Positions 1-6,637 of a stretch of DNA of 13,916 nt are shown here, in pieces (position 1 is the stretch's first letter; every line of letters begins with the position of its first letter). Both the position numbers and the translations under genes were made by a program. This DNA is from an uncultured Collinsella sp. (GTDB lineage Bacteria; Actinomycetota; Coriobacteriia; Coriobacteriales; Coriobacteriaceae): contig URUI01000053.1 of assembly GCA_900551015.1 (NCBI GenBank), positions 1-13,916 of the forward strand, in the 5' to 3' direction. The notes under the pieces were generated by a model that had not been told where the DNA came from, did no database searches, and saw only the letters and a program-made list of their open reading frames with translations.

Positions 1-650
1 CCACGGTCGCCGCCACGGCCGCCACGGTCGTCACGGCCGCCGCGAGGACCGCGGTCCTCGTCCAAGCCCATGGCGACGAGCGGAGCGATGACCTTATCGA
101 GAGCGGCCATCAGCTCGGTGGCCTCCTCGTAAGAAAGCTCGGGCAGGAGCTTCTCCTTCTTGTTGGCAAGCTCGACCAGGCCCTCAGCGGCATCCTCGGC
201 AGCGAAGACGACAATCTTGCGCATATCGCCCTCGGCGTCGTCGATGCGGCCGACCAGATCGGCAGCCTCGGCCTCGGCCATCAGGCCATCGAGCTCACGA
301 AGGCGCATGCCCAGCAGGTCAGACATTTCCTTCTGCTCCATCTTGGGCTTGAGGTCAAGAAGCTTGATGGCGCGCTCGATGTTCGCCATACGCTCGGCCT
401 TGGCCTCCTCCTCCTTGGAAATAGCAAAGCGACGGCTACGCAGCAGGCGGGCGGCCTTCTGCATCTTGTCCATCAGCTCTTCGTCATCGTAATCAACGGC
501 GGCCTCGACAACCTCGGCCTCCTCCTCGGCGGAAACCTCGTCAGCAGCCTCAACCTCGGCAGCTTCGGTCTCCACGGTCTCGACTGCCTCGACCTCGGCA
601 GCCATGGTCTCGTTCTCGGTCTCGTTCATGATCTCTTCGTTCTCGGACAT
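1..650 (-). CDS. Winged-helix (MarR-like) protein with acidic N-terminus and RGG-rich tail, partial (C-terminus beyond window)
   Basis: About 216 codons are visible, read from the ATG at 648-650 with AAGGAG (655-660) five bases upstream. Residues 1-58 are very rich in Glu, Ala and Val and look disordered. Residues about 65-155 resemble a MarR-type winged helix: a helical lead-in, a helix-turn-helix near 103-130 (KEMSDLLGMRLRELDGL), then a wing, VGRIDDAEGDMRKIVVF, that parallels the 'GLVeR..dpeDrR...v.lT' wing of MarR proteins. Residues 160-200 are helical. From about 203 an Arg/Gly/Asp tail begins (RGGRDDRGGRGGDRG) and runs off the left edge. RGG tails are typical of RNA-binding proteins. No function is assigned; a nucleic-acid-binding role is inferred. 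The upstream MFS gene is on the same strand 152 bp away with no visible terminator, so the two may share a transcript. The domain match is by eye. Confidence 0.75.
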   Translation of the reverse strand, partial: MSENEEIMNETENETMAAEVEAVETVETEAAEVEAADEVSAEEEAEVVEAAVDYDDEELMDKMQKAARLLRSRRFAISKEEEAKAERMANIERAIKLLDLKPKMEQKEMSDLLGMRLRELDGLMAEAEAADLVGRIDDAEGDMRKIVVFAAEDAAEGLVELANKKEKLLPELSYEEATELMAALDKVIAPLVAMGLDEDRGPRGGRDDRGGRGGDR

Positions 651-664
651 GAGACTCCTTCTTG

Positions 665-742
665 GCCCTCTCGGGCATCATCGCCCCATTCGCGGGGCCC
701 GTCGCGCACTCTTTGCGCTTTAAACATTCATGCCTCTCGGCA
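665..742 (-). promoter_or_regulatory. Hairpin-rich 5' leader of the winged-helix/RGG gene
   Basis: Read on the minus strand toward the ATG at 650, four short perfect hairpins follow one another. They are TGCC-GAGA-GGCA (731-742), GCGCA-AAGAG-TGCGC (704-718), GCCCC-GCGAAT-GGGGC (683-698) and GCCC-GAGA-GGGC (665-676). The last ends four bases before the AAGGAG ribosome binding site. The first and last carry the same GAGA (GNRA-type) loop. The run matches no riboswitch class I can recognise. It may be a structured leader, an intercistronic processing element after the MFS gene, or an accident of GC-rich sequence. Confidence 0.4.
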
Positions 743-802
743 AAACGTCCATTAGTTTATGGTGTCGCCATCCAATCTAGCTGCAGAATCTATGTGCACA
801 CA

Positions 803-2218
803 TTAATGCGACATGTGCGACTCGCGACGAGCGTACACCAGCGACGTCGCGAACCCGACCACGGCAATTACAGCCGCCACACGTACGGCAGCTGCAAATC
901 CAATCGCCTGGGCAACGTCGGTCGCAGCGCCAGCGGCGCCGGCAGTCGCCGCAGAACTCGAGAGCAGGCCGATAAACAGCGACGGACCAAACGATGCGGC
1001 AATCATGTTCCACGTGTTGAGCAATGCCGTTCCGTGAGGATGCTCAGCGGCAGACAGCGTCTCCAAACCGGCCGTCTGCGAGGGGCTCAGCACCAAACCG
1101 ACTCCGGCATACACCACAACGGTCAGCCCCACGACGACGCCGATGTTCATACTTGCCGCCGTCACTGAGATTGCGATCTGCCCCACGGCAATCAGGGCAA
1201 AGCCGACCGGCAGCAGCGGCCATGCGCCACGGGCGTCCATCACGCGTCCGCCCACAATCGAGGTCACGGCGTTGCAGGCAATCGCCGGCAAAATGAGCAG
1301 GCCCGCAACAAGTGCGGTCATGCCGTATGCGCCCTCAAAATAGAGCGGCAACAAAACGCTCATCGAGAACGTCGTCATCATCGACACCACCACAAGCAGG
1401 CATGCAGGCCAAAAACGAACGCTCGCCATGGGACGCACGTTAAGCACCGGATGCTTGAGCTTGAGCTGACGAACCGCAAACAGGCCGAGCACCACAACAG
1501 CGGCGAAAAGCGTCGCGATACCGGCCATCACATTGGTCGAGAACTCGCCTACGGAATACACGAACGCCGTAATGCCGGCGGCGAGCAAAACAACCGACGG
1601 AATATCGAGCGTGGCGTTCGAGCGCTCTCCGACATTCCGAACGAGCTTTGCTGCCGCCGCGGCGACCACGACACCGCCCACCAGCGGCACTACGAACACC
1701 GCCCTCCAGCCAAACAACGTGCACATAAGACCACTAATCACGGGCCCAAACGCCGGCCCTAGCGTAATGCAGGCACCGCCCAGGCTCAGATACAGACCGA
1801 GCTTCTCGCGCGGAGCACAAGATAGCACCACATTCATCATGAGCGGAAACAAGATGCCCGATCCCGCAGCCTGCAAAATACGACTTGGCAGCAAAACGGT
1901 AAACGACGGGGCGACCAGGCACAGGACTTCTCCGGCGACCATGCATCCGCATGCGAAAAACAGCAGCTTGCGCGTCGAGAAACGACCGGACAGAAAGGCC
2001 ATGATGGCCGTAAAGATCGACGTCACGATCATGTATCCCGAAACGAGCCACTGCGCCGTGGCAGCGCTCACCGAAAAGGCCGCCATGATATCGTGCAGTG
2101 CCACGTTAATGATGTTCTCGTTAAACGCGGCGACAAAGGCTGCAATATACATTACGACGAGAAACGCCGCAGTGGCCGATGGCGCTACTTGAACTTGTTG
2201 CTGAGATTTGCTCCCCAT
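803..2218 (-). CDS. MFS transporter, DHA2 (EmrB/QacA) drug-efflux type
   Basis: This 471-residue integral membrane protein is probably a proton-driven exporter of drugs or other hydrophobic compounds. The first membrane helix leads into ENIINVALHDIMAAF and then TAQWLVSGYMIVTSI, the hallmark N-terminal region of DHA2 transporters (compare 'vNvALP.i...s....qWv..aYlL'). The loop GRFSTRKLLFF corresponds to MFS motif A, and LGPAFGPVISG to motif C of drug/H+ antiporters. Length and hydrophobicity fit 14 membrane segments. The ATG at 2216-2218 was chosen because GGAAGG lies six bases upstream; an in-frame start 117 bp further upstream would add a hydrophilic extension with no family match. The gene is divergent from the short deformylase. 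The substrate cannot be read from sequence. Confidence 0.9.
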   Translation of the reverse strand: MGSKSQQQVQVAPSATAAFLVVMYIAAFVAAFNENIINVALHDIMAAFSVSAATAQWLVSGYMIVTSIFTAIMAFLSGRFSTRKLLFFACGCMVAGEVLCLVAPSFTVLLPSRILQAAGSGILFPLMMNVVLSCAPREKLGLYLSLGGACITLGPAFGPVISGLMCTLFGWRAVFVVPLVGGVVVAAAAAKLVRNVGERSNATLDIPSVVLLAAGITAFVYSVGEFSTNVMAGIATLFAAVVVLGLFAVRQLKLKHPVLNVRPMASVRFWPACLLVVVSMMTTFSMSVLLPLYFEGAYGMTALVAGLLILPAIACNAVTSIVGGRVMDARGAWPLLPVGFALIAVGQIAISVTAASMNIGVVVGLTVVVYAGVGLVLSPSQTAGLETLSAAEHPHGTALLNTWNMIAASFGPSLFIGLLSSSAATAGAAGAATDVAQAIGFAAAVRVAAVIAVVGFATSLVYARRESHMSH

Positions 2219-2422
2219 GCATTTCCTTCCTCTTGGAACGACAGTCGCATCGCCCCAGAGGAACAGTCCAGGGCGAAAATGAGCCCTAGACTTACGCCAG
2301 ACGCCGCACACGACGAATCTGACAACATGGTCCAACGTCGAAAGATTGTAACGCGGACGCGCAGCTTTCCTTCCGCGCTATTATTAAAAGTCCACGAAAG
2401 CATAAGACATGAGGAGCCCGCC

Positions 2423-2833
2423 ATGATTAAGCCCATCATGAAATCCGAGTTCTTTTTGCGCCTGCCTTCCGAAGACGCGGGGCCCGACGATGCCGCGACC
2501 GGGCAGGACCTCCTGGATACGCTCCATGAGCATGAGCACGAGTGCGTGGGCCTTGCCGCCAACATGATTGGCGTGCGCAAACGCATCATCTGCGTAAAGG
2601 ACGGCAACAGGGCGCTGCTGATGTACAACCCTCAAATTCTTGAGCAGGTCAATTCCTATCAGACGAGCGAAGGATGTCTCTCGCTTGCCGGCGAGCGCCC
2701 CTGCACCCGCTATCGGCGCATTAAGGTGGAGTATCTGGACGAGAACTTCGTCCACCGCATCAAAAACTTCTCGGGCTACACCGCCGAGATAATCCAGCAC
2801 GAAATCGACCACTGTTGCGGAATCGTTATTTAG
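2423..2833 (+). CDS. def: Peptide deformylase, short form
   Basis: The 136-residue protein belongs to the peptide deformylase family, metalloenzymes that remove the formyl group from the N-terminal Met of nascent proteins. Motif 1 reads VGLAANMIG (42-50), motif 2 EGCLSL (83-88, metal ligand Cys85) and motif 3 QHEIDH (125-130, ligands His126 and His130, catalytic Glu127). The usual Gln of motif 1 (GLAAxQxG) is Met here, and the protein is shorter than the 160-190 residues of standard deformylases. From memory, a subfamily of about 136 residues in Firmicutes also reads AANMIG, so this may be lineage-typical. The ATG at 2423 follows GAGGAG (2411-2416) by six bases; a longer in-frame extension upstream is not supported. 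It ends just before a terminator shared with the convergent aminotransferase gene. Housekeeping activity is not certain, because a second paralogue lies at 10045-10464. Confidence 0.88.
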   Translation: MIKPIMKSEFFLRLPSEDAGPDDAATGQDLLDTLHEHEHECVGLAANMIGVRKRIICVKDGNRALLMYNPQILEQVNSYQTSEGCLSLAGERPCTRYRRIKVEYLDENFVHRIKNFSGYTAEIIQHEIDHCCGIVI

Positions 2834-2848
2834 TTCCGCCGATTCAAG

Positions 2849-2885
2849 AAAGCTCCCTGCAGCAAAACAACTGCAGGGAGCTTTT
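2849..2885. terminator. Bidirectional intrinsic terminator between deformylase and aminotransferase genes
   Basis: A perfect 14-bp stem (AAAGCTCCCTGCAG, 2849-2862, with its complement at 2871-2884) encloses an 8-base loop. It is followed by TTTT on the plus strand and by a TTTCTT tail on the minus strand. It lies between two convergent genes and can end both. Confidence 0.92.
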
Positions 2886-2908
2886 CATAGTGCGGAACTT
2901 CTATCCCA

Positions 2909-4429
2909 CTAGCTCTGGCGGTAATGGTCGAAGAAGTCGGCGAGGTCTTCGAGGGACTCTTTGAGCACTTCCATGCGCGGCAGGTACACGATACGGAAGT
3001 GGTCGGGCTCAGCCCAGTTAAAGCCGCCGCCGCGCGTGATCAGGATCTTCTTCTCGTGCAGCAGGTCAAGGGCGAACTGCTCGTCATCGGTAATGTTGAA
3101 CTTCTTCACATCCATCTTGGGGAAGATGTAGAACGCCGCACGCGGCTTAACCACCGAGATGCCGTCAATCTTGTTGAGCGCCTCATACACAAAGTTGCGC
3201 TGCTCGTAGACACGGCCGCCGGGGCGGATGTAGTCGTTGACGGACTGATGGCCACCGAGCGCCGTCTGAACGATCGACTGAGCCGGCACGTTGGAGCACA
3301 GGCGCATGTTGGAGAGCATGTTGATGCCCATGATGAAGTCGCTCATGCAGCGCTGGTTGCCCGAAAGCACCATCCAGCCAATACGATAGCCCGCGATCAT
3401 GTGCGACTTGGACAGACCGCTAAAGGTGACGCAGGGCAGATCGGGAGCGAGCGAGGCAATCGAGACGTGCTCGTAGCCGTCCATGCACAGGCGGTCGTAG
3501 ATCTCATCAGCAAAGATCATCAGCTGATGCCTGCGTGCAACCTCGACGATGCCCTCGAGCACCTCGCGCGGATAGACGGAACCCGTGGGGTTGTTGGGGT
3601 TGATGATGACGAGGGCTTTGGTCGCGCTCGTGATCTTGGACTCCATATCCTCCAGGTCGGGATACCAATCCGCCTGCTCATCGCACAGATAGTGCACGGG
3701 ATGACCGCCGGCAAGGGTTGCGCACGCCGTCCAGAGCGGATAGTCGGGGCTGGGGATCAGAATCTCGTCGCCATTGTCGAGCAGCGCGTTCATCGAAAGC
3801 TGAATGAGCTCGGACACGCCGTTGCCCGTGTAGATATGCTCCATCTGAACGTTGGGCAAGCCCTTGATCTGCGAATACTGCATGATCGCCTTGCGCGCGG
3901 AGAACAGGCCACGCGAGTTGGAATAGCCTTCGCAGTCGGGCAGCTGCTGGCGCATGTCCTTGATGACCTCATCGGGCGTGCGGAAACCGAAGGGCGCCGG
4001 GTTGCCGATATTGAGCTTGAGGATGCGCTCGCCCTCGTCCTCCATACGGGCGGCCTCGTCGACGACGGGACCGCGCACGTCATACAGGACGTTATCGAGC
4101 TTGGTGGATTTAGAAAAAGTACGCATGGTGGTGCTCCTTGCAATTTGAGCTGAGGGATGGGGTTCGGGCTTGGAATCGTTGCGGGGTGATGATGCCTCGC
4201 CTTGATCGGCGTCGCCGGCAAGCAGCCAGGTAACATCGACCTCCAAAATACGGGCGAGCAGCTCAGCCACATCGCGCCGCGGAATCGTCTTGCCGCTCAC
4301 ATATTGGCTCATCTGACTCTTGCCGAGTTTTTTGCCGAGCATCTCCGATGCGCGGATCACGTCCGACTGGCGAACGTCGCGATCGGACATAGCCTGTCGC
4401 AGACGATCGCTAAACGTCTCTTGGGCCAC
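2909..4429 (-). CDS. alaA: XRE helix-turn-helix fused to AlaA-type alanine aminotransferase
   Basis: The 506-residue fusion has an XRE-type DNA-binding domain at residues 6-73 (FSDRLRQAM...KSQMSQYVSGKTIPRRDVAELL...VTWLLAG), a polar linker at 74-101, and a complete PLP aminotransferase at 102-506. The enzyme part matches E. coli AlaA closely (KLDNVLYDVRGPV, LKLNIGNPAPFGF, GNGVSELI, SPDYPLWTA). PLP-site features are INPNNPTG (276-283), ADEIYD (307-312), the Schiff-base Lys341 in FSGLSKSH, and Arg479 in the C-terminal FRIVYLP. AlaA interconverts pyruvate plus glutamate and alanine plus 2-oxoglutarate in the cytosol. The start is GTG at 4427-4429, since AAGGAGG lies five bases upstream; the longer ATG start at 4468 would sit upstream of that site. 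Residue 102 is a Met with its own AAGGAG site, giving exactly the 405 residues of free-standing AlaA. GTTCAATT boxes in front of the gene suggest autoregulation by the HTH domain. Enzyme identity is confident; the regulatory role is inferred. Confidence 0.93.
   Translation of the reverse strand: MAQETFSDRLRQAMSDRDVRQSDVIRASEMLGKKLGKSQMSQYVSGKTIPRRDVAELLARILEVDVTWLLAGDADQGEASSPRNDSKPEPHPSAQIARSTTMRTFSKSTKLDNVLYDVRGPVVDEAARMEDEGERILKLNIGNPAPFGFRTPDEVIKDMRQQLPDCEGYSNSRGLFSARKAIMQYSQIKGLPNVQMEHIYTGNGVSELIQLSMNALLDNGDEILIPSPDYPLWTACATLAGGHPVHYLCDEQADWYPDLEDMESKITSATKALVIINPNNPTGSVYPREVLEGIVEVARRHQLMIFADEIYDRLCMDGYEHVSIASLAPDLPCVTFSGLSKSHMIAGYRIGWMVLSGNQRCMSDFIMGINMLSNMRLCSNVPAQSIVQTALGGHQSVNDYIRPGGRVYEQRNFVYEALNKIDGISVVKPRAAFYIFPKMDVKKFNITDDEQFALDLLHEKKILITRGGGFNWAEPDHFRIVYLPRMEVLKESLEDLADFFDHYRQS
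4124..4139 (-). promoter_or_regulatory. Internal ribosome binding site and ATG at the HTH/aminotransferase junction
   Basis: On the minus strand, AAGGAG (4134-4139), a 7-base spacer and an in-frame ATG (4124-4126) sit exactly where the AlaA domain begins (MRTFSKSTKLD). Strength and spacing equal those of true starts in this window. Initiation here would make a 405-residue aminotransferase without the DNA-binding domain. Confidence 0.6.
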
Positions 4430-4450
4430 TAGAACCTCCTTGCTGGCAAA

Positions 4451-4531
4451 GTTCAATTTATACAACACGAATTGAACCTGAGTTCAATTTAGGCAGCAGT
4501 ATAGCGCCGTGCTATTTCGAAAAGTTCAATT
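4451..4531. promoter_or_regulatory. GTTCAATT operator array in front of the HTH-aminotransferase gene
   Basis: The 8-mer GTTCAATT occurs at 4451-4458, 4482-4489 and 4524-4531, and inverted (AATTGAAC) at 4470-4477. The inner pair forms a perfect palindrome with a 4-bp centre (4470-4489). The outer pair 4451/4470 forms a second perfect inverted repeat with an 11-bp spacer. The three direct copies start 31 and 42 bp apart, close to three and four helical turns. A possible minus-strand promoter, TTGAAC (4482-4487), 17 bp, TGTATA (4459-4464), overlaps the palindrome, so bound protein would block transcription. The natural candidate ligand is the XRE domain encoded just downstream. Confidence 0.7.
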
Positions 4532-4592
4532 TCAAAAATAAAATGAGCAAGACCTCGAGATTTATCCAAAGGCGATAACGACGTGCACGCAT

Positions 4593-5450
4593 TTAGAGGT
4601 ATTCGAGGAAACGAGCGGCGGCAAGCGAAACATCGGCCGTTCGATATATGGCGTTGATCTGCCGATGGGGATGCCCTTCGAGCGGACGCACAGCAACATC
4701 AAACTGGCAGCGACGCAAGATGAGCGCGGGAAGAATGCTCACGCCCAAGCCATCCTCGACCATAGCCATAATCGCATAGTCATCCCAAGTCGACAGTTTT
4801 GAGCGCACCGCCAGCCCCGCCCGACGGAATAGCGGCGTAATCTCGTCATCAGTGCCGCGTTCTAGCAGAATAAACTGCTCGTTGGCTAAATCGGCAAGAG
4901 AAACGACCTCCGCCGTGGCAAGCGAGGAGTCCGCTGGCACCACGGCCATCAACTCGTCTTGCACCAACGGTCGCGACGCCATGCCGGCGCCGCGTGGCTC
5001 GCGCGGAATAAAGCCCAAGTCGCAGCGGCCTTCCGCCACCCATTGCTCAATCTCGGAGTAATCACCCATCAGCAGCTCGTAATCGACATCCGGATGATCG
5101 GCGCGAAAGCGCGCAATCACCGGCGGCAGTACATGGGTCGCCACACTCGAAAACGTACCAATGCAGATCTTGCCGCGCATGAGCCCACGCATCTCGTCCA
5201 CGTGTCGCTGCAGGCGGCCAAACTCCTCGCAGAGCGCCTCAACCGCCGGCATGATCTGCCGCCCATCGGCAGAAAGCACCACACCCTCGCGGCTGCGGTC
5301 GAGCACCTTAAAACCCCAATCGGTCTCAAGGTCGCCCACCATGCGGCTCACGCCCGACTGCGAATAGCTCAGCCGCTCGGCGGCGCGCGTAAAACTGCCG
5401 GCCCGCACGGTCTCGAGCAGCACCTGCATCTTTTGAATATTCGTTTCCAC
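4593..5450 (-). CDS. LysR-family transcriptional regulator
   Basis: The 285-residue protein has a winged helix at residues 8-63 (LLETVRAGSFTRAAERLSYSQSGVSRMVGDLE, then the wing VLDRSREGVVLSADG) and an effector-binding domain from about 92 to the end (GKICIGTFSSVATHVLPPVIARF...). Length and layout are standard for LysR regulators, which bind as tetramers and respond to a small-molecule co-inducer. The start is GTG at 5448-5450 with GGAGGGG just upstream. It is divergent from the EamA exporter across 117 bp that contain two T-N11-A palindromes, the usual arrangement for a LysR protein that controls its neighbour and itself. The co-inducer is unknown. No convincing terminator separates its end from the downstream aminotransferase gene, but that gene has its own operator and probable promoter. 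Confidence 0.93.
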   Translation of the reverse strand: METNIQKMQVLLETVRAGSFTRAAERLSYSQSGVSRMVGDLETDWGFKVLDRSREGVVLSADGRQIMPAVEALCEEFGRLQRHVDEMRGLMRGKICIGTFSSVATHVLPPVIARFRADHPDVDYELLMGDYSEIEQWVAEGRCDLGFIPREPRGAGMASRPLVQDELMAVVPADSSLATAEVVSLADLANEQFILLERGTDDEITPLFRRAGLAVRSKLSTWDDYAIMAMVEDGLGVSILPALILRRCQFDVAVRPLEGHPHRQINAIYRTADVSLAAARFLEYL

Positions 5451-5467
5451 GGCACCCCTCCACCTTT

Positions 5468-5486
5468 ACATGAGTTTTTGTCATGT
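5468..5486. promoter_or_regulatory. Probable LysR binding site 1 (ACATGA-N7-TCATGT)
   Basis: A perfect inverted repeat with 6-bp arms contains the T-N11-A pattern (T5471 to A5483) typical of LysR-type sites. It lies 18 bp from the regulator's GTG, where binding would suit autorepression. Confidence 0.5.
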
Positions 5487-5522
5487 TATCCATGCATTAT
5501 ATTCGCTTTTCTTCTAAAGCCA

Positions 5523-5539
5523 GTTCACCCATAGTGAAC
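5523..5539. promoter_or_regulatory. Probable LysR binding site 2 (GTTCAC-N5-GTGAAC)
   Basis: A perfect inverted repeat with 6-bp arms also contains T-N11-A (T5525 to A5537). It lies about 30 bp before the exporter's ATG. A TATATT hexamer at 5498-5503 could be the exporter's -10 box, which would place this site downstream of the transcription start, although the -35 match is poor. Confidence 0.5.
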
Positions 5540-5568
5540 ATGCTCGGATATAGAGGGGATGTCAGCGC

Positions 5569-6480
5569 ATGAACAACGGACTGTTTACGTACTTAGCAGC
5601 ATTGCTATTGTTTGGCTCCAACGGCATCATCGCCGCTGTCATCGCGCTGCCGAGCTCCGATATCGTACTGTTGCGCACGTTTTTGGGCGCTCTCACCCTT
5701 GCCGCCATCCTCTTCATAACCAAGCGCCATAACCTGCAGGCTCCGTCTCGCCCCCGCGAGGCCGCAGCGCTCATCGTCTCGGGCGCCGCGCTGGGTGCCA
5801 GCTGGATTTTCCTGTTCCGCGCCTATCAGACGATCGGCGTTGGTATCTCCTCGCTGTTGTATTACTGTGGCCCCATCATCGTTATGGCCCTCTCCCCGCT
5901 CATTTTTGGCGAAAAGCTGACCGGCGGCAAAATCGCTGGCTTTGTCGCCGTCGCCTGCGGTGCTTTTCTCATTGCAGCGCAAGGTCTAGGCGGCAATATG
6001 CCCATTGCGGGCATCGTCTGTGGAATCGCCTCGGCCTTCTGCTATGCATTGATGGTCATCGCCAGCAAGGGTGCGCCGCACATCGAGGGCCTCGAGAACT
6101 CCGCGCTCCAAGTGAGCGCCGCCTTTGTGACCGCACTGGCCCTCACGCTCATCACGCAGGGCGCTCCCTCGTTCCTGTCCGCCGGCGTCGCCGCCAGCAT
6201 TGATTGGCGCGCCGTCGCTATGCTCGGCGTCGTCAACACCGGCATTGGTTGCCTGCTCTACTTTAGCGCCGTCGCCAAGCTGCCTGTGCAGACCGTCGCG
6301 GTTGTCGGCTACCTCGAGCCGCTTTCGGCAGTCGTGTTCTCCGCCGTCCTTTTAGGCGAAGCCATAACGCCGATTCGCTTGATGGGAGCCGCGCTCATCA
6401 TCGGCGGCGCGGTCTTTTGCGAACTCGCCGGCAAACGCGCAAGTGCAAAGGCTGGTATCGCCCAGGCAGCACGCGCTTAA
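5569..6480 (+). CDS. EamA/DMT-family exporter
   Basis: The 303-residue membrane protein has two repeated EamA halves, about residues 3-135 and 145-288, each expected to span the membrane five times. Family features include the opening LAALLLFGSNGIIAAVIA, the LLRTFLGALTLAAI helix, FRAYQTIGVGISSLLYYCGPIIVMALSPLIFGEKLT at the end of half one, and VVGYLEPLSAVVFSAVLLGEAITPIRLMGAALIIGG at the end of half two. Members export amino acids, metabolites or drugs; the substrate here is not readable. The ATG at 5569 follows AGAGGGG (5552-5558) by ten bases, a slightly long but acceptable spacing. A second ATG at 5559 is out of frame. It is divergent from the LysR regulator, which probably controls it. Confidence 0.92.
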   Translation: MNNGLFTYLAALLLFGSNGIIAAVIALPSSDIVLLRTFLGALTLAAILFITKRHNLQAPSRPREAAALIVSGAALGASWIFLFRAYQTIGVGISSLLYYCGPIIVMALSPLIFGEKLTGGKIAGFVAVACGAFLIAAQGLGGNMPIAGIVCGIASAFCYALMVIASKGAPHIEGLENSALQVSAAFVTALALTLITQGAPSFLSAGVAASIDWRAVAMLGVVNTGIGCLLYFSAVAKLPVQTVAVVGYLEPLSAVVFSAVLLGEAITPIRLMGAALIIGGAVFCELAGKRASAKAGIAQAARA

Positions 6481-6514
6481 AAGCCCCTGCTTTGAAATGC
6501 TACCTGCGTAGATA

Positions 6515-6538
6515 AATAATCCCCAGCTGAGGATTATT
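6515..6538. promoter_or_regulatory. Inverted repeat upstream of kup (AATAATCC-N8-GGATTATT)
   Basis: Perfect 8-bp arms flank an 8-base centre that itself contains the palindrome CAGCTG. It lies between the exporter stop and the kup start, with no T-run after it, so it is a poor terminator and may be an operator. A weak TATAAA -10-like hexamer (6577-6582) follows without a good -35 box. Confidence 0.35.
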
Positions 6539-6637
6539 GTCTAAAATAACCCGATGTGCCAAACTGCTCTTGTATGTATAAAGACGGCATAAAGTTTTTT
6601 GTCCTAGACAGATAACCGGATGTCTAAGGGAGTCCTC

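Noticed and set aside
43..60. Perfect 18-bp palindrome CGAGGACCGCGGTCCTCG
   Set aside because: It lies inside the coding sequence for EDRGPRG and is explained by Arg/Gly codons in very GC-rich DNA; there is no flanking signal.
2219..2422. Promoters or a riboswitch in the 204-bp gap between the MFS and deformylase genes
   Set aside because: I found a small hairpin (AGGGC-N8-GCCCT, 2270-2287) and a TATTAT hexamer (2379-2384) without a matching -35 box. Nothing is strong enough to call.
4430..4468. Start of the HTH-aminotransferase at the upstream ATG (4468)
   Set aside because: The AAGGAGG site lies between that ATG and the GTG at 4429, and the 13 extra residues would be encoded by operator and ribosome-binding sequence.
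4498..4503. Alternative -10 box TATACT (minus) for the HTH-aminotransferase gene
   Set aside because: The nearest TTGAAC lies 20 bp upstream, too far for a normal promoter; TTGAAC-17-TGTATA closer to the gene fits better. It remains a weak alternative.
6480..6493. Terminator for the EamA exporter (AAAGC-CCCT-GCTTT)
   Set aside because: The stem is only 5 bp, mostly A-T, with no T-run after it.
6481..6637. c-di-AMP (ydaO-type) riboswitch upstream of kup
   Set aside because: The gap is about 157 bp and I could not find the conserved core elements.
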